A DNA stretch of 43,926 nucleotides, taken from an uncultured Tenacibaculum sp. GTDB taxonomy: Bacteria > Bacteroidota > Bacteroidia > Flavobacteriales > Flavobacteriaceae. The translations under genes and the position numbers were made by a program. Below the pieces are notes generated by a model, which saw only the letters and a program-made list of their open reading frames with translations, had not been told where the DNA came from and made no database searches. The DNA lies in assembly GCF_947504135.1 (NCBI RefSeq), contig NZ_CANNGG010000006.1:1-43926 (forward strand). Direction: 5' to 3'. Below are positions 9,157-17,391 of this stretch, piece by piece (within the stretch, counting starts at the first letter, position 1; each line of letters begins with the position of its first letter).

Positions 9157-9525
9157 ATGAATAAAAAATATACGATTCAAAAAAGCCCGTTTGTAGTACC
9201 AACTACTGATGGAAAGTTAATTGAAGAACATTATGGAAATGCTACCGATGGAAATTCAAATGTGAGTATTGCACACATGATAGCACCTCCTGGTTGGAGT
9301 GAGCCTTTTCAAACACCAGAATTTGAAGAATTCACGTATATTATTAAAGGAAAAAAACAATTCAATATAGACGGAGAAATTGTTGTACTAGAAGCAGGAC
9401 AATCTATCAAAATTGAAAAGAATGTACGTGTACAGTATTCTAATCCTTTTACAGAACCTTGTGAGTATTTAGCCGTTTGTTTACCAGCTTTCTCAATGGG
9501 GTTGGTGCATCGTGAAGATAGTTAA
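9157..9525 (+). CDS. Small cupin-fold protein lacking the usual metal-binding histidines
   Basis: The 122-residue product has the single-domain cupin pattern: FEEFTYIIKGKKQFNIDGE for the first motif and a second motif around VLEAGQSIKIEKN. In metal-binding cupins motif 1 has HxH and motif 2 has a His. Here the corresponding stretch is SEPFQTPEFEE, with the Glu and Gly kept but no His, and the motif 2 His is also absent. It is therefore probably not a classical metal enzyme and may bind a small ligand. It follows the hypothetical gene by 6 bases. Its last 33 bases overlap the 3' end of the ZIP transporter gene on the other strand. Confidence 0.85.
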   Translation: MNKKYTIQKSPFVVPTTDGKLIEEHYGNATDGNSNVSIAHMIAPPGWSEPFQTPEFEEFTYIIKGKKQFNIDGEIVVLEAGQSIKIEKNVRVQYSNPFTEPCEYLAVCLPAFSMGLVHREDS

Positions 9526-10182
9526 CAACACCCCTAAAATAATAGCTGCAAATTTTTTATAGTTGAATTTGTGGTTTTCAGTACTTTCAAAAAGGATAAT
9601 AGTTGAAATATGTAAAAACACTCCGATAATTAACGCAGTAATTTCAGTGTTATACTCCATAATTACAGGGACTTTATCAGCCACTAAAATCCCTAACGGA
9701 CTCATTAATGCAAATACCGTTAAAAAGAAAAAGATTGTTTTTTTCGAATAGTTAGCGTGTAATAAAAAAGTGGTTAATACAATAGCAATTGGAATTTTAT
9801 GTACAATGATTGCCCACAATAAATTATCATCAGCATGATGAATTGGTAGTCCTTCAGAAAACGCATGAATACATAAACTTACAAATAACATCCAAGGGAA
9901 TTCAGAAGAATCTGAATGCAAATGAATATGTCCGTGTTCAGCACCTTTAGAAAATGATTCTAATATCGATTGTACAATGATTCCTATAAGAATTAAAATA
10001 CCTACTAATTTAGTATCATCAGTATGATGGTATACTTCTGGTAATAAATGTAAAATAGTAACAGAAAGAAGGTAAGCACCACTAAAAGCTAATAACAAAC
10101 GAACGAAGTTATTGCTTGGTTTTATCATAAAAACTAATAAAACACCTACTAAAACAGCTGAAATTAATAAGAAGTAACTCAT
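9493..10182 (-). CDS. ZIP family divalent metal transporter
   Basis: The 229-residue integral membrane protein has about eight predicted membrane helices. The ZIP metal-site signatures are present: HAFSEGLPI in the fourth helix region and HKIPIAIVL in the next, plus LLPEVYHH early and a His-rich loop (EHGHIHLHSD) at about 84-93. ZIP proteins move zinc or iron into the cytoplasm. The start ATG overlaps the TGA of the upstream methyltransferase gene (ATGA), so the two are translationally coupled. Its 3' end overlaps the cupin gene by 33 bases on the opposite strand; no separate terminator is visible between them. Confidence 0.92.
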   Translation of the reverse strand: MSYFLLISAVLVGVLLVFMIKPSNNFVRLLLAFSGAYLLSVTILHLLPEVYHHTDDTKLVGILILIGIIVQSILESFSKGAEHGHIHLHSDSSEFPWMLFVSLCIHAFSEGLPIHHADDNLLWAIIVHKIPIAIVLTTFLLHANYSKKTIFFFLTVFALMSPLGILVADKVPVIMEYNTEITALIIGVFLHISTIILFESTENHKFNYKKFAAIILGVLLTIFTMHQPH

Positions 10183-10907
10183 TTAGCAACGATAATTAAA
10201 CGATCAGAAGATTGAGAATTGAATTTATTCAGGCTATAGTCGCCAAAAATATGTTTTACTTGCAAATTCACTTTATCAAAGTACGATTGCAATTTTTCTA
10301 AAGTTAAAAATTTTACACGTTCGGTATACAAATATGACTTTCCTTCCGCAGTAAAAGAAATATGTTTTAAGATGAATCCGTCTTTGATTTCTTTTTTAAT
10401 ATTGAACTCAATATCATCAATAGTCTTTGTTTCTTCTTTTACCAGTGTGTTTTTTACTTTTTCAACATTTAAGAAGTCCAAGACAAATACACCGTTTTCT
10501 TTTAATCCGTTTTTAATACTTCTTAAAACAGCAATGTCTTCGTTATCGTCTTCAAAGTAACCAAAACTGGTAAAAAGATTAAATACAGCATCGTATTTAC
10601 TTTCAATAGGCTTTCGCATGTCCCAAACTTCAAAATGAAGCGTGTCATTCTCAAATTGTTTGGCATGTTCAATACTGTTTTCACTTAAATCACCACCTAC
10701 AACGTCATAGCCTAACGAGTTTAAGTACACTGCATGGCGTCCTTTACCACAAGGTAAATCAGCAATACGACTCAATTTAGGTAATTGTAAAAAAGAGGTA
10801 ATATTTCGCATAAAAAACTGTGCATCGGCATCGTTTCTATGCTTGTATAAAATATGATAGTATGGTGTATTAAACCATGAAGTAAACCAATCTGTTGTTG
10901 TATTCAT
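10179..10907 (-). CDS. Class I SAM-dependent methyltransferase
   Basis: The 242-residue product carries the SAM-binding motif IADLPCGKGRHAVYL (variant of the GxGxG loop), followed by GYDVVGGDLSENSI for the acidic residue after strand 2, and FNLFTSFGYF in motif IV. The substrate cannot be read from the sequence; the closest broad class is the small-molecule methyltransferase group. The frame is open to 10973, but the start MNTTTDWF at 10907 is chosen because a -7 box lies at 10923-10930, so the longer start would be upstream of the promoter. It is the first gene of a coupled pair with the ZIP transporter. Confidence 0.88.
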   Translation of the reverse strand: MNTTTDWFTSWFNTPYYHILYKHRNDADAQFFMRNITSFLQLPKLSRIADLPCGKGRHAVYLNSLGYDVVGGDLSENSIEHAKQFENDTLHFEVWDMRKPIESKYDAVFNLFTSFGYFEDDNEDIAVLRSIKNGLKENGVFVLDFLNVEKVKNTLVKEETKTIDDIEFNIKKEIKDGFILKHISFTAEGKSYLYTERVKFLTLEKLQSYFDKVNLQVKHIFGDYSLNKFNSQSSDRLIIVAK

Positions 10908-10922
10908 AACTATAAAGGTCTG

Positions 10923-10930
10923 CAAAAATA
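10923..10930 (-). promoter_or_regulatory. -7 element for the methyltransferase-ZIP operon
   Basis: Reads TATTTTTG on the minus strand, 15 bases upstream of the chosen ATG. A TTTG lies 24 bases further upstream, a little beyond the usual spacing for a -33 box. Confidence 0.5.
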
Positions 10931-10992
10931 CGCAAAACTTACGTTTTTTATATTCAAAGTAGAAAAGATTCACAACAACCCAAAATTAGCTG

Positions 10993-11000
10993 TACTTTTG
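10993..11000 (+). promoter_or_regulatory. -7 element for the THUMP RNA methyltransferase gene
   Basis: Reads TACTTTTG, matching TAnnTTTG, followed by CAG. It is only 2 bases before the GTG at 11003, so transcription would start at or after that codon; this supports the ATG at 11021. No -33 TTG is evident. Confidence 0.55.
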
Positions 11001-11020
11001 CAGTGAAATTTTACAGTTAC

Positions 11021-12202
11021 ATGGAAAAAGATTTTAAGATGACCGCCATAACCATGGCAGGTTTAGAAGGTGTTTTAGCAGACGAGTTACGTCAACTTGG
11101 AGCAATGGAAGTGAAAGAAGGGGTGAGGAGCGTTACTTTTAGAGGAGATAAAGGTTTTATGTATAAAGCCAATATAGCCTTACGTACTGCTATTCGTATT
11201 TTAAAACCAATTAAACGTAGTAAAATTTTTGATGAAGAAGATTTATACGAAGCAATACAACGTGTAAAATGGGAACGTTTTTTAGATGTTGATGGTACGT
11301 TTGCGATTGGTTCGGTAGTAAATTCAAAGAACTTTACTTCAAATTCACATTATATTAGCTTAAAATCGAAAGATGCTATCGCAGATTATTTTATGCACAA
11401 GTATAAAAAGCGTCCGAATGTAGATTTAAAATACCCAGATGTAAAAGTTCACGTGCACATTCATAAAGAATGGCTAACTATTTCGTTAGACTCTTCTGGT
11501 GAATCGTTACACAAACGTGGATACCGAAGTGCTACGAATATTGCTCCGATTAATGAGGTATTGGCAGCAGGATTAATTTTACTTTCAGGATATAAAGGGG
11601 AAGAGAATTTTATCGACCCGATGTGTGGTTCAGGAACTATTTTGATTGAAGCTGCAATGATTGCGAATCAAATTCCTGCAAATATCAACCGTAAGCATTT
11701 TGCTTTTGAAAACTGGAAGGATTATGATGAAGATTTATACTTTGTTATTCAAGATTCGTTATTAAAGAAAATACGAAGTTCTCATTTTAAAATTATGGGA
11801 TTTGATAAGGCTCCATCGGCAGTTAGAAAAGCGCAGCAAAATATTATCAATGCTAATTTGGATGAGTTTATAGGAGTACATCACGTAAACTTTTTCAATT
11901 CCAAAAAAGAAGTATTTGGTAAAACTACAATTTTGTTCAATCCGCCTTATGGAGAGCGTTTAAATATTGATGTAGAAGAGTTTTACAGAAAAATAGGAGA
12001 TACGCTAAAGAACAATTACCCTAATTCAACAGCGTGGTTAATTACGTCGGATATTCAAGCATTAAAGTTTGTAGGATTACGAACATCGAAAAGAATTCCG
12101 TTGAAAAATGCCGATTTAGATTGTCGTTTTGTAAAGTACGAACTGTATGAAGGTAGTAAGAAAGAAAAAAAGAATTCTTCATTTAACGATGAGGAAGAAT
12201 AA
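11021..12202 (+). CDS. THUMP-domain class I SAM-dependent RNA methyltransferase (RlmL/YpsC-like)
   Basis: The 393-residue product has an N-terminal ferredoxin-like plus THUMP region (about 1-160), which binds RNA, and a C-terminal methyltransferase domain. SAM-binding motif I is FIDPMCGSGTILIEAAM. The catalytic motif is LFNPPYGERL (NPPY), typical of guanine-N2 and adenine-N6 methyltransferases. The family includes the N-terminal half of E. coli RlmL, which makes m2G2445 in 23S rRNA, so that is the likely activity. The start at 11021 (MEKDFKMTAIT) is preferred over GTG 11003 because of the promoter position. The gene stands alone and ends in a strong hairpin terminator. Confidence 0.9.
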   Translation: MEKDFKMTAITMAGLEGVLADELRQLGAMEVKEGVRSVTFRGDKGFMYKANIALRTAIRILKPIKRSKIFDEEDLYEAIQRVKWERFLDVDGTFAIGSVVNSKNFTSNSHYISLKSKDAIADYFMHKYKKRPNVDLKYPDVKVHVHIHKEWLTISLDSSGESLHKRGYRSATNIAPINEVLAAGLILLSGYKGEENFIDPMCGSGTILIEAAMIANQIPANINRKHFAFENWKDYDEDLYFVIQDSLLKKIRSSHFKIMGFDKAPSAVRKAQQNIINANLDEFIGVHHVNFFNSKKEVFGKTTILFNPPYGERLNIDVEEFYRKIGDTLKNNYPNSTAWLITSDIQALKFVGLRTSKRIPLKNADLDCRFVKYELYEGSKKEKKNSSFNDEEE

Positions 12203-12238
12203 AAATAAAACTCCGCTGAAAGGCGGAGTTTTATTTTT
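12201..12238. terminator. Bidirectional terminator between the RNA methyltransferase and the pentapeptide-type gene
   Basis: A 16-bp perfect stem (AAAAATAAAACTCCGC with its complement) and a 6-base loop TGAAAG. It starts at the second base of the stop codon and the flanking A and T tracts serve both strands. Confidence 0.92.
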
Positions 12239-12264
12239 ATAGTTTAAGAGAAAGTTTTCTAATA

Positions 12265-13035
12265 TTATTTTTTAAGTAAGTATTTATTAAAACTTTTACC
12301 GTTTATTTTAGTGTACTTTGAGTCAATATCAAAGGCTACTTCCATACCTGTTATATCAAATTCACCTGATACTTTGGTGTATTTTATGTTTAAGTCTTCT
12401 TCAAATTTTACATTTCTAAACGATACACCATCTTTAAAATCAGTATATTTAAAAATAGCACTTTCGTTAAATACTGAGTTTTCAAAACTTACAAAACGTT
12501 TAAAGTTTGCATATTTAAAAGTAGAAGGTTCTTCAAATAAGGTGTTTTTAAAAGAAATATCTCTATTAAACTTAGCATATTTAAAAGTAGAGTCTCCTTT
12601 AAATTTAGAGCCAGAAAAGTCTGTGTTTTTCTCAAAGTCAGAATATTTAAACATGGCTTTTTGTTCAAAGGTACAGTCTTTAAAAATTACGAAGTCTTCA
12701 AAATTAGCAACAAAAGTATAGCCGCTTTTTTCATCGGGAATATAAGCTAATACGTCATCTTCAAAAACACAGTTTATAAACGAAACCTTATTAGTAATTT
12801 GTTTTTCTATAGTGTTTGAGCCACCGTTGTTCCACCAACGTTTTCTTGTAGGTAGTTTCGGTAAGGCTTCCTCCATAAAAGTAAAATCTAGTGTCCCTTT
12901 AATTGTAGCATTTGAAATGGTTACAGCTTTACCGTTTTTAACATCTTTTATAATATCAGATGCATTTATCGTTTTTTGAGCAAAAGTAGTTGAGAAACAA
13001 AATAGCAGTATGATAAGAGTGGCTATATTTTTCAT
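12265..13035 (-). CDS. Secreted pentapeptide-type beta-solenoid protein
   Basis: The 256-residue product has a cleavable signal peptide (FSTTFAQ at about residue 20). From residue 129 there are four units of exactly 22 residues, each starting FKY (residues 129, 151, 173 and 195) and a fifth weaker one starting IKY at 217. Within each unit Phe recurs at positions 1, 6, 12 and 17, i.e. steps of 5, 6, 5, 6. This resembles the Pentapeptide_3 class with an 11-residue period and predicts a right-handed beta-solenoid. The N-terminal region (residues 70-125) has weaker, similar strands. Function is unknown; it should be periplasmic or surface-located. It is a single-gene unit between terminators. Confidence 0.82.
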   Translation of the reverse strand: MKNIATLIILLFCFSTTFAQKTINASDIIKDVKNGKAVTISNATIKGTLDFTFMEEALPKLPTRKRWWNNGGSNTIEKQITNKVSFINCVFEDDVLAYIPDEKSGYTFVANFEDFVIFKDCTFEQKAMFKYSDFEKNTDFSGSKFKGDSTFKYAKFNRDISFKNTLFEEPSTFKYANFKRFVSFENSVFNESAIFKYTDFKDGVSFRNVKFEEDLNIKYTKVSGEFDITGMEVAFDIDSKYTKINGKSFNKYLLKK

Positions 13036-13100
13036 TGTATAATTGTTTTAAGTTCTATTTTAAAGACAATAGCTATATGTTTTTTGTGACACTATAGAAA

Positions 13101-13134
13101 TAAAAAACAGCATTTAGTTTCCTAAATGCTGTTG
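13101..13134 (-). terminator. Intrinsic terminator after the HU gene
   Basis: AACAGCATTTAG pairs with CTAAATGCTGTT over 12 bp with loop TTTC. On the minus strand a T tract follows, in the direction of the HU gene. Confidence 0.88.
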
Positions 13135-13155
13135 TAATATGTTTTGAGGAGGATA

Positions 13156-13428
13156 TTAGTTTACTGAATTGCTTAAACCAGCACCAGCTTTAAACTTAAC
13201 TACATTTTTAGCAGCAATTTTAATTTCTTTTCCTGTTTGAGGGTTTCTACCAGTTCTAGCAGCTCTCTTAGAAACAGACCAAGTTCCCCATCCAACTAAA
13301 GCAACTTTATCACCTTTCTTTAAAGTTTTAGTTACGTTATCAGTTAAAGAGTCTAATGCAGCTTTAGCAGCAGCTTTTGAAATTCCTGCATCAGCAGCCA
13401 TCGCATCGATTAAATCTGATTTGTTCAT
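13156..13428 (-). CDS. HU family DNA-binding protein
   Basis: The 90-residue product is a standard-length HU/IHF protein. It begins [18 protein letters not shown], has the helix pair [12 protein letters not shown], the FxVxxRxARxGRNPxTG DNA-binding arm region (here [20 protein letters not shown]) and the end [15 protein letters not shown] bends and compacts DNA in the nucleoid. It has its own promoter and a terminator, so it is independent of fmt upstream. Confidence 0.96.
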   Translation of the reverse strand: MNKSDLIDAMAADAGISKAAAKAALDSLTDNVTKTLKKGDKVALVGWGTWSVSKRAARTGRNPQTGKEIKIAAKNVVKFKAGAGLSNSVN

Positions 13429-13482
13429 AATTTAAATAGATTTTTAAAATTAATTAATGTTTTTTTTGCTTCAATAGCTCAA

Positions 13483-13512
13483 CAAATATAGACGGAATGC
13501 GGGATTGTGCAA
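13483..13512 (-). promoter_or_regulatory. Bacteroidota promoter of the HU gene
   Basis: On the minus strand, TTG (-33) is followed by 19 bases and then TATATTTG (-7), the best match to the Bacteroidota consensus in the window. The -7 box ends 54 bases before the ATG, giving a leader of roughly 50 bases. Confidence 0.7.
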
Positions 13513-13617
13513 GATTTGCCTTAAAAAAAAGACTCTTTTGTTAATAAGTTATCTTGAATTGTTAATAACCCTGATTGTTTTTTTGTTAAAAAACGCTAAA
13601 ACCTTATAAATAAAGGG

Positions 13618-14562
13618 CTACAGCATTTTAGCACCTTCTTTAAAAAGGTAGCCATTTAATAAACTCTGAGCATCCATTAATTTTTTTCCTGAAATTTTAA
13701 TTTGATGAATATTTAAGTAACCATCTGTAACAGCAATTTTTAGCTCTTTTTTAGAGGTGACGATAGTACCAATCTCAAGATTATGAGAAGAAGGGGCTTT
13801 ACTAACCTCGTATATTTTAGCTGAAAGTTCATCATCTCCATTTATAATGGTAGTCCAAGCAGCAGGGTACGGGTTTAGTCCACGGATATGATTGTAAATA
13901 TCTTGTAGTGATTTAGACCAGTCAATTTTGCAATTGTCTGGAAATAGCTTAGGAGCTGATTTTTCTTCTAGCTCTGGTTGCTTGGTAGTGGTTACATCTC
14001 CTTTAGCAATTAAATCAACTGTTTCGGCTACTAAGTTAGCCCCTAAATACATTAGTTTGTCATGTAACTCTCCTACAACTTCATCTTCTTTAATATCAAC
14101 TTCACTTTGTAAGATGATTTCACCGGTATCAATCTTATCATCAATAAAGAACGTAGTAACGCCTGTTTTGGTTTCACCGTTAATAATTGCCCAGTTAATA
14201 GGTGCTGCTCCACGATATTCTGGTAATAAAGAAGCATGTAAATTAAATGTACCATACTCTGGTAGTGCCCAAACTGATTTAGGCAACATTCTAAAAGCAA
14301 CAACTACTTGTAAATTAGCATTCCACTTTTTTAAATCTTCTTGAAATTCTTCGCTCTTTAAGTTCTTAGGTTGAAGAATAGGTAAGTTTTGAGAAAGGGC
14401 ATATTTTTTTACGGCAGATTGATTAAGCTTACGCCCCCTACCAGCAGGTTTATCTGGAGCAGTGATAACTCCCACAACATTATAATCATTATCCACTAAA
14501 TGCTGTAAAATGGTAGCAGCAAAATCAGGAGTTCCCATAAAAACGATGCGTAAATCTCTCAT
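13618..14562 (-). CDS. fmt: Methionyl-tRNA formyltransferase
   Basis: Fmt formylates Met-tRNA(fMet) for translation initiation. The 314-residue product has normal length and the signatures RIVFMGTPDFAATIL at the N-terminus and FNLHASLLPEYRGAAPINWAI, which contains the catalytic Asn-His pair and the SLLP loop. The C-terminal OB-like domain follows at about 205-314. The start codon comes directly after the recQ stop, so the two are probably one message with the P-loop ATPase gene upstream. Confidence 0.96.
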   Translation of the reverse strand: MRDLRIVFMGTPDFAATILQHLVDNDYNVVGVITAPDKPAGRGRKLNQSAVKKYALSQNLPILQPKNLKSEEFQEDLKKWNANLQVVVAFRMLPKSVWALPEYGTFNLHASLLPEYRGAAPINWAIINGETKTGVTTFFIDDKIDTGEIILQSEVDIKEDEVVGELHDKLMYLGANLVAETVDLIAKGDVTTTKQPELEEKSAPKLFPDNCKIDWSKSLQDIYNHIRGLNPYPAAWTTIINGDDELSAKIYEVSKAPSSHNLEIGTIVTSKKELKIAVTDGYLNIHQIKISGKKLMDAQSLLNGYLFKEGAKML

Positions 14563-16449
14563 TTATTTTAAAAAGTATTTATTGTTTTTTGTGTGTATTT
14601 TTTCTTCGGAAAGAAGCTCTCGCAAAAGTATTAAAATGTTCGCTTCTTTTTCATTTAATAGCGAGCAGATTTCAGTAACTGTATAGGTTTTTCCTTTTTG
14701 TAAGTTAGAAAGAATATCTTTTTGGCTTACACTAGTTTTATTTTTTCTTTGTAAACAAACATCACAGATTTCACAGTTTTGAGAGCTGTGTTCACCAAAA
14801 TAGGAAAGAAGTTGTACACTTCTACAAACCGAATTACTTTCTATAAACTGAAGTAAATCGCTATTTTTTTGTTTTTTTTGTTTAATGTATTGTTTGATGT
14901 TTATAGAAATTCGGTTAATGGTTTTGTCATCTTCTCTAGGATGCAAAAAGAAAAGCTCCGCATTGTTGGTTGATTTTGTATAGGTAATCAGTTCTTCTTG
15001 GGCTAATTTTTCTAACATACTAATAATAGACCAAGAGGTTGAGCCTAGTTTTTTAGCGATATAGAATTCATCAATTTTTACAGGGTTTTCAAAAATTCCA
15101 CCATATAAACGTAAAATTTGCTGAATAAAGTTTTTAAGCTGTATGTTTTGATGCGTTTGAGAAATGACTTGTTTACTCGTTGCTAAAAACTGAACGGTAG
15201 ACTTTTGTTGAAAGTTATGATTGAGTTCTATAATTCCATTATTAGTTAGAATTTGAAGCGCATTAAAAGTTTTATTGGGTATTAAACCGTATTTGCTACA
15301 AAAATCCAAAAAGTTGAAGTCAAAAGCAGATTCGATTAATTCTCCCTTGGCAATTTGAAAATGTTGATATAACTTTTGATGAACAATTTTTATTTCATTA
15401 ATACTAGGAAGCGATTTTTTAAGTAATTCACTACTTAGAGAAATATCACTGTTATTTGTTAATACTACAGAAAAAGCTTTGTTTCCGTCACGACCGCCAC
15501 GACCTGCTTCTTGAATGTAATTTTCGATAGAAGAAGGTAAATTGATATGCACAACTACTCGAACATTTGGTTTGTCAATTCCCATCCCAAAAGCATTTGT
15601 AGCAACGATTATGGGAGTTTTTTCTGTCATCCAATTATCAAAAGCGAGTTTTTTTTCTATAGGAGATAGTCCACCATGATAAAAAGAGCTTTTAAAACCT
15701 TGTGCATTTAGGTAACTACTAATCTCTTTTGTTTTACTACGTGTATTTACATATACAATTGCTGGAGCTTTTGTTTTAGTGAAAATTTGATTCAGTTTAC
15801 CAAGTTTATCTTCTGTCTTATAAATTTGATAGGCTAAATTTTCTCTAAAAAAAGATTTTTTGAATACAGTTGGGCTTTCCAACTCAAGTGAACTAGCAAT
15901 ATCTGAAATTACTTTTTGTGTAGCAGTAGCTGTTAATGCAACTATAGGGGCAGAAGGTTGTAATTCTTTTAAAATTGTAATATTCTGATACGACGGACGA
16001 AAATCATGTCCCCATTCAGAAATACAATGTGCCTCATCAATAGCAATCAAATTAACATCTAATTGCTTAATTTTCTCTTGGATAAAACGAGATTGTAATC
16101 GTTCGGGCGAAAGGTATAAAAACTTAGTATTTCCAAATCGGATGTTGTCAAAAAGTGTAATGATTTCATCCTGAGTACTTCCAGAAGGAATTAAAGTAGC
16201 TTTAATACCTCTTTCTGTAAGATTTGCAACTTGATCTTGCATCAAAGCAATTAAAGGAGAAATAACAATGCAAATACCTTCTTTTGCTAAAGCAGGTACT
16301 TGAAAACAAATAGATTTACCACCACCAGTAGGAAGTAGCGCAACTACGTTGTTTCCTGCTAATACTTCTGTAATTATTTTTTGTTGAGGTTCTCTAAACG
16401 AGTTGAACCCCCAGTAGTGTTTTAGTATTTTAAGCGCTGTATCATACAT
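14563..16449 (-). CDS. recQ: RecQ family ATP-dependent DNA helicase
   Basis: The 628-residue product is a 3'-5' SF2 helicase for repair and recombination. Motif I is LLPTGGGKSICFQ (38-50), motif II IAIDEAHCISEWGHDFRP (135-152), motif III ALTATATQK, and motif VI IQEAGRGGRDG (312-322). A zinc cluster C542-x16-C559-x2-C562-x2-C565 matches the spacing of E. coli RecQ but lies near the C-terminus rather than right after the helicase core, with about 200 residues of probable winged-helix and helical sequence in between. No HRDC domain is evident. It overlaps the upstream ATPase gene by 8 bases and abuts fmt. Confidence 0.94.
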   Translation of the reverse strand: MYDTALKILKHYWGFNSFREPQQKIITEVLAGNNVVALLPTGGGKSICFQVPALAKEGICIVISPLIALMQDQVANLTERGIKATLIPSGSTQDEIITLFDNIRFGNTKFLYLSPERLQSRFIQEKIKQLDVNLIAIDEAHCISEWGHDFRPSYQNITILKELQPSAPIVALTATATQKVISDIASSLELESPTVFKKSFFRENLAYQIYKTEDKLGKLNQIFTKTKAPAIVYVNTRSKTKEISSYLNAQGFKSSFYHGGLSPIEKKLAFDNWMTEKTPIIVATNAFGMGIDKPNVRVVVHINLPSSIENYIQEAGRGGRDGNKAFSVVLTNNSDISLSSELLKKSLPSINEIKIVHQKLYQHFQIAKGELIESAFDFNFLDFCSKYGLIPNKTFNALQILTNNGIIELNHNFQQKSTVQFLATSKQVISQTHQNIQLKNFIQQILRLYGGIFENPVKIDEFYIAKKLGSTSWSIISMLEKLAQEELITYTKSTNNAELFFLHPREDDKTINRISINIKQYIKQKKQKNSDLLQFIESNSVCRSVQLLSYFGEHSSQNCEICDVCLQRKNKTSVSQKDILSNLQKGKTYTVTEICSLLNEKEANILILLRELLSEEKIHTKNNKYFLK

Positions 16450-16984
16450 CGTGTTTTAACGTATGTAAAATAAAGTCGCAACGCTCATGTACCGTCCCAA
16501 AAGGAACATCAATTATATTATAGCCTATTTCTTCGTAAGCTTCTTTTAAAAAAGTATCAATTTTTACTGATTGTTCAAACGTTTCATAACGTTCGTTGTC
16601 AGATTTATAAATGTCTTCCCAAGGGGCACACATAAATACTTTGGTGTATAAGTATTTATTGCTTTTTTCTATAAAAATATCAGGAAAGTCAGAACCCAAA
16701 TAATTCATATACGCATGTACATCAGGAATTCCTCTATCAAAAAAGATAATTTCAGCATCACTTTGGTGTGCATCTATATATTGTTGTTCTCGTCCTTCTA
16801 ATAAAAGTTGACTAAATAGTAAGGGTTGCTCTAAAAAAAGTTGATCTATTCCATCTTTTTGAGCTTTTAGGGTAACCTCTCTTGAAATCTCTGGCATACA
16901 TTTATATCCACGCTTAATAAATTCTCTTAAAATAGAGGATTTACCCGTACCAGGACCACCTATTAAAACTATTTTTTGTTGCAT
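16442..16984 (-). CDS. P-loop ATPase, AAA_28/NadR-like kinase fold
   Basis: The 180-residue product has Walker A GGPGTGKSS (residues 8-16), and IIFFDRGIPDVHAYMNYLG, a Walker-B-like segment followed by the DRGxxD motif seen in the AAA_28 family. This family is related to nucleoside or nicotinamide riboside kinases, but the substrate is unknown. CAPWEDIYKSDNERYET matches the family's lid region. It overlaps recQ by 8 bases and is first in the recQ-fmt operon. A -7-like TATTTTTG lies at 16989-16996 on the minus strand, immediately upstream of the ATG. Confidence 0.85.
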   Translation of the reverse strand: MQQKIVLIGGPGTGKSSILREFIKRGYKCMPEISREVTLKAQKDGIDQLFLEQPLLFSQLLLEGREQQYIDAHQSDAEIIFFDRGIPDVHAYMNYLGSDFPDIFIEKSNKYLYTKVFMCAPWEDIYKSDNERYETFEQSVKIDTFLKEAYEEIGYNIIDVPFGTVHERCDFILHTLKHDV

Positions 16985-17100
16985 GGGGCAAAAATAAAAG
17001 TTTCAAGTTATAAATATAATAAATAGTGTAATTTTGTGCTTCATTATCATGAATTCTATATTTTTTGATGATTTTTAATAAAAACAGTAATTATTGAGTT

Positions 17101-17382
17101 ATGCAAGATAGAGAGGCTTTTTACGCAAAATTAAAATCACAGTTAGAAGATACGACAACTTTTCCAGCTAAATACTTATACAAGTTTATTGTTCCTACTG
17201 ATGGAAATCAAGTACAAGAAGTACAAGATTTATTTAATGAAGGTGGAGCGGTTATTGATACCAAAAAATCTAAAACAGGCAAGTATGTAAGTGTTTCAAT
17301 ACACTTAACGGTTAAAAGTTCAGACGAAGTTATTTCTTATTACAAAAAAGCAGAGGCTATAAAAGGAATTATTTCTTTGTAA
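17101..17382 (+). CDS. DUF493 family protein
   Basis: The 93-residue product matches the DUF493/YbeD family: FPAKYLYKFIVPTDG, then a beta-alpha-beta ferredoxin-like pattern with KYVSVSIHLTVKSSDEVISYYK. YbeD-type proteins are small cytoplasmic ACT-like proteins, probably regulatory. A TAATTTTG -7-like box lies at about 17029-17036. The start codon follows a TTATTGAGTT leader. The next reading frame, the broken PPIase gene, begins 9 bases later. Confidence 0.9.
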   Translation: MQDREAFYAKLKSQLEDTTTFPAKYLYKFIVPTDGNQVQEVQDLFNEGGAVIDTKKSKTGKYVSVSIHLTVKSSDEVISYYKKAEAIKGIISL

Positions 17383-17391
17383 ATTTATAGC

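Noticed and set aside
9563..9751. A 62-codon plus-strand frame inside the ZIP gene
   Set aside because: It lies entirely opposite conserved ZIP membrane helices and has no start context or homology of its own.
12311..12721. A 136-codon plus-strand frame
   Set aside because: It is the mirror of the repetitive pentapeptide-type gene; the regular repeat on the other strand keeps the frame open.
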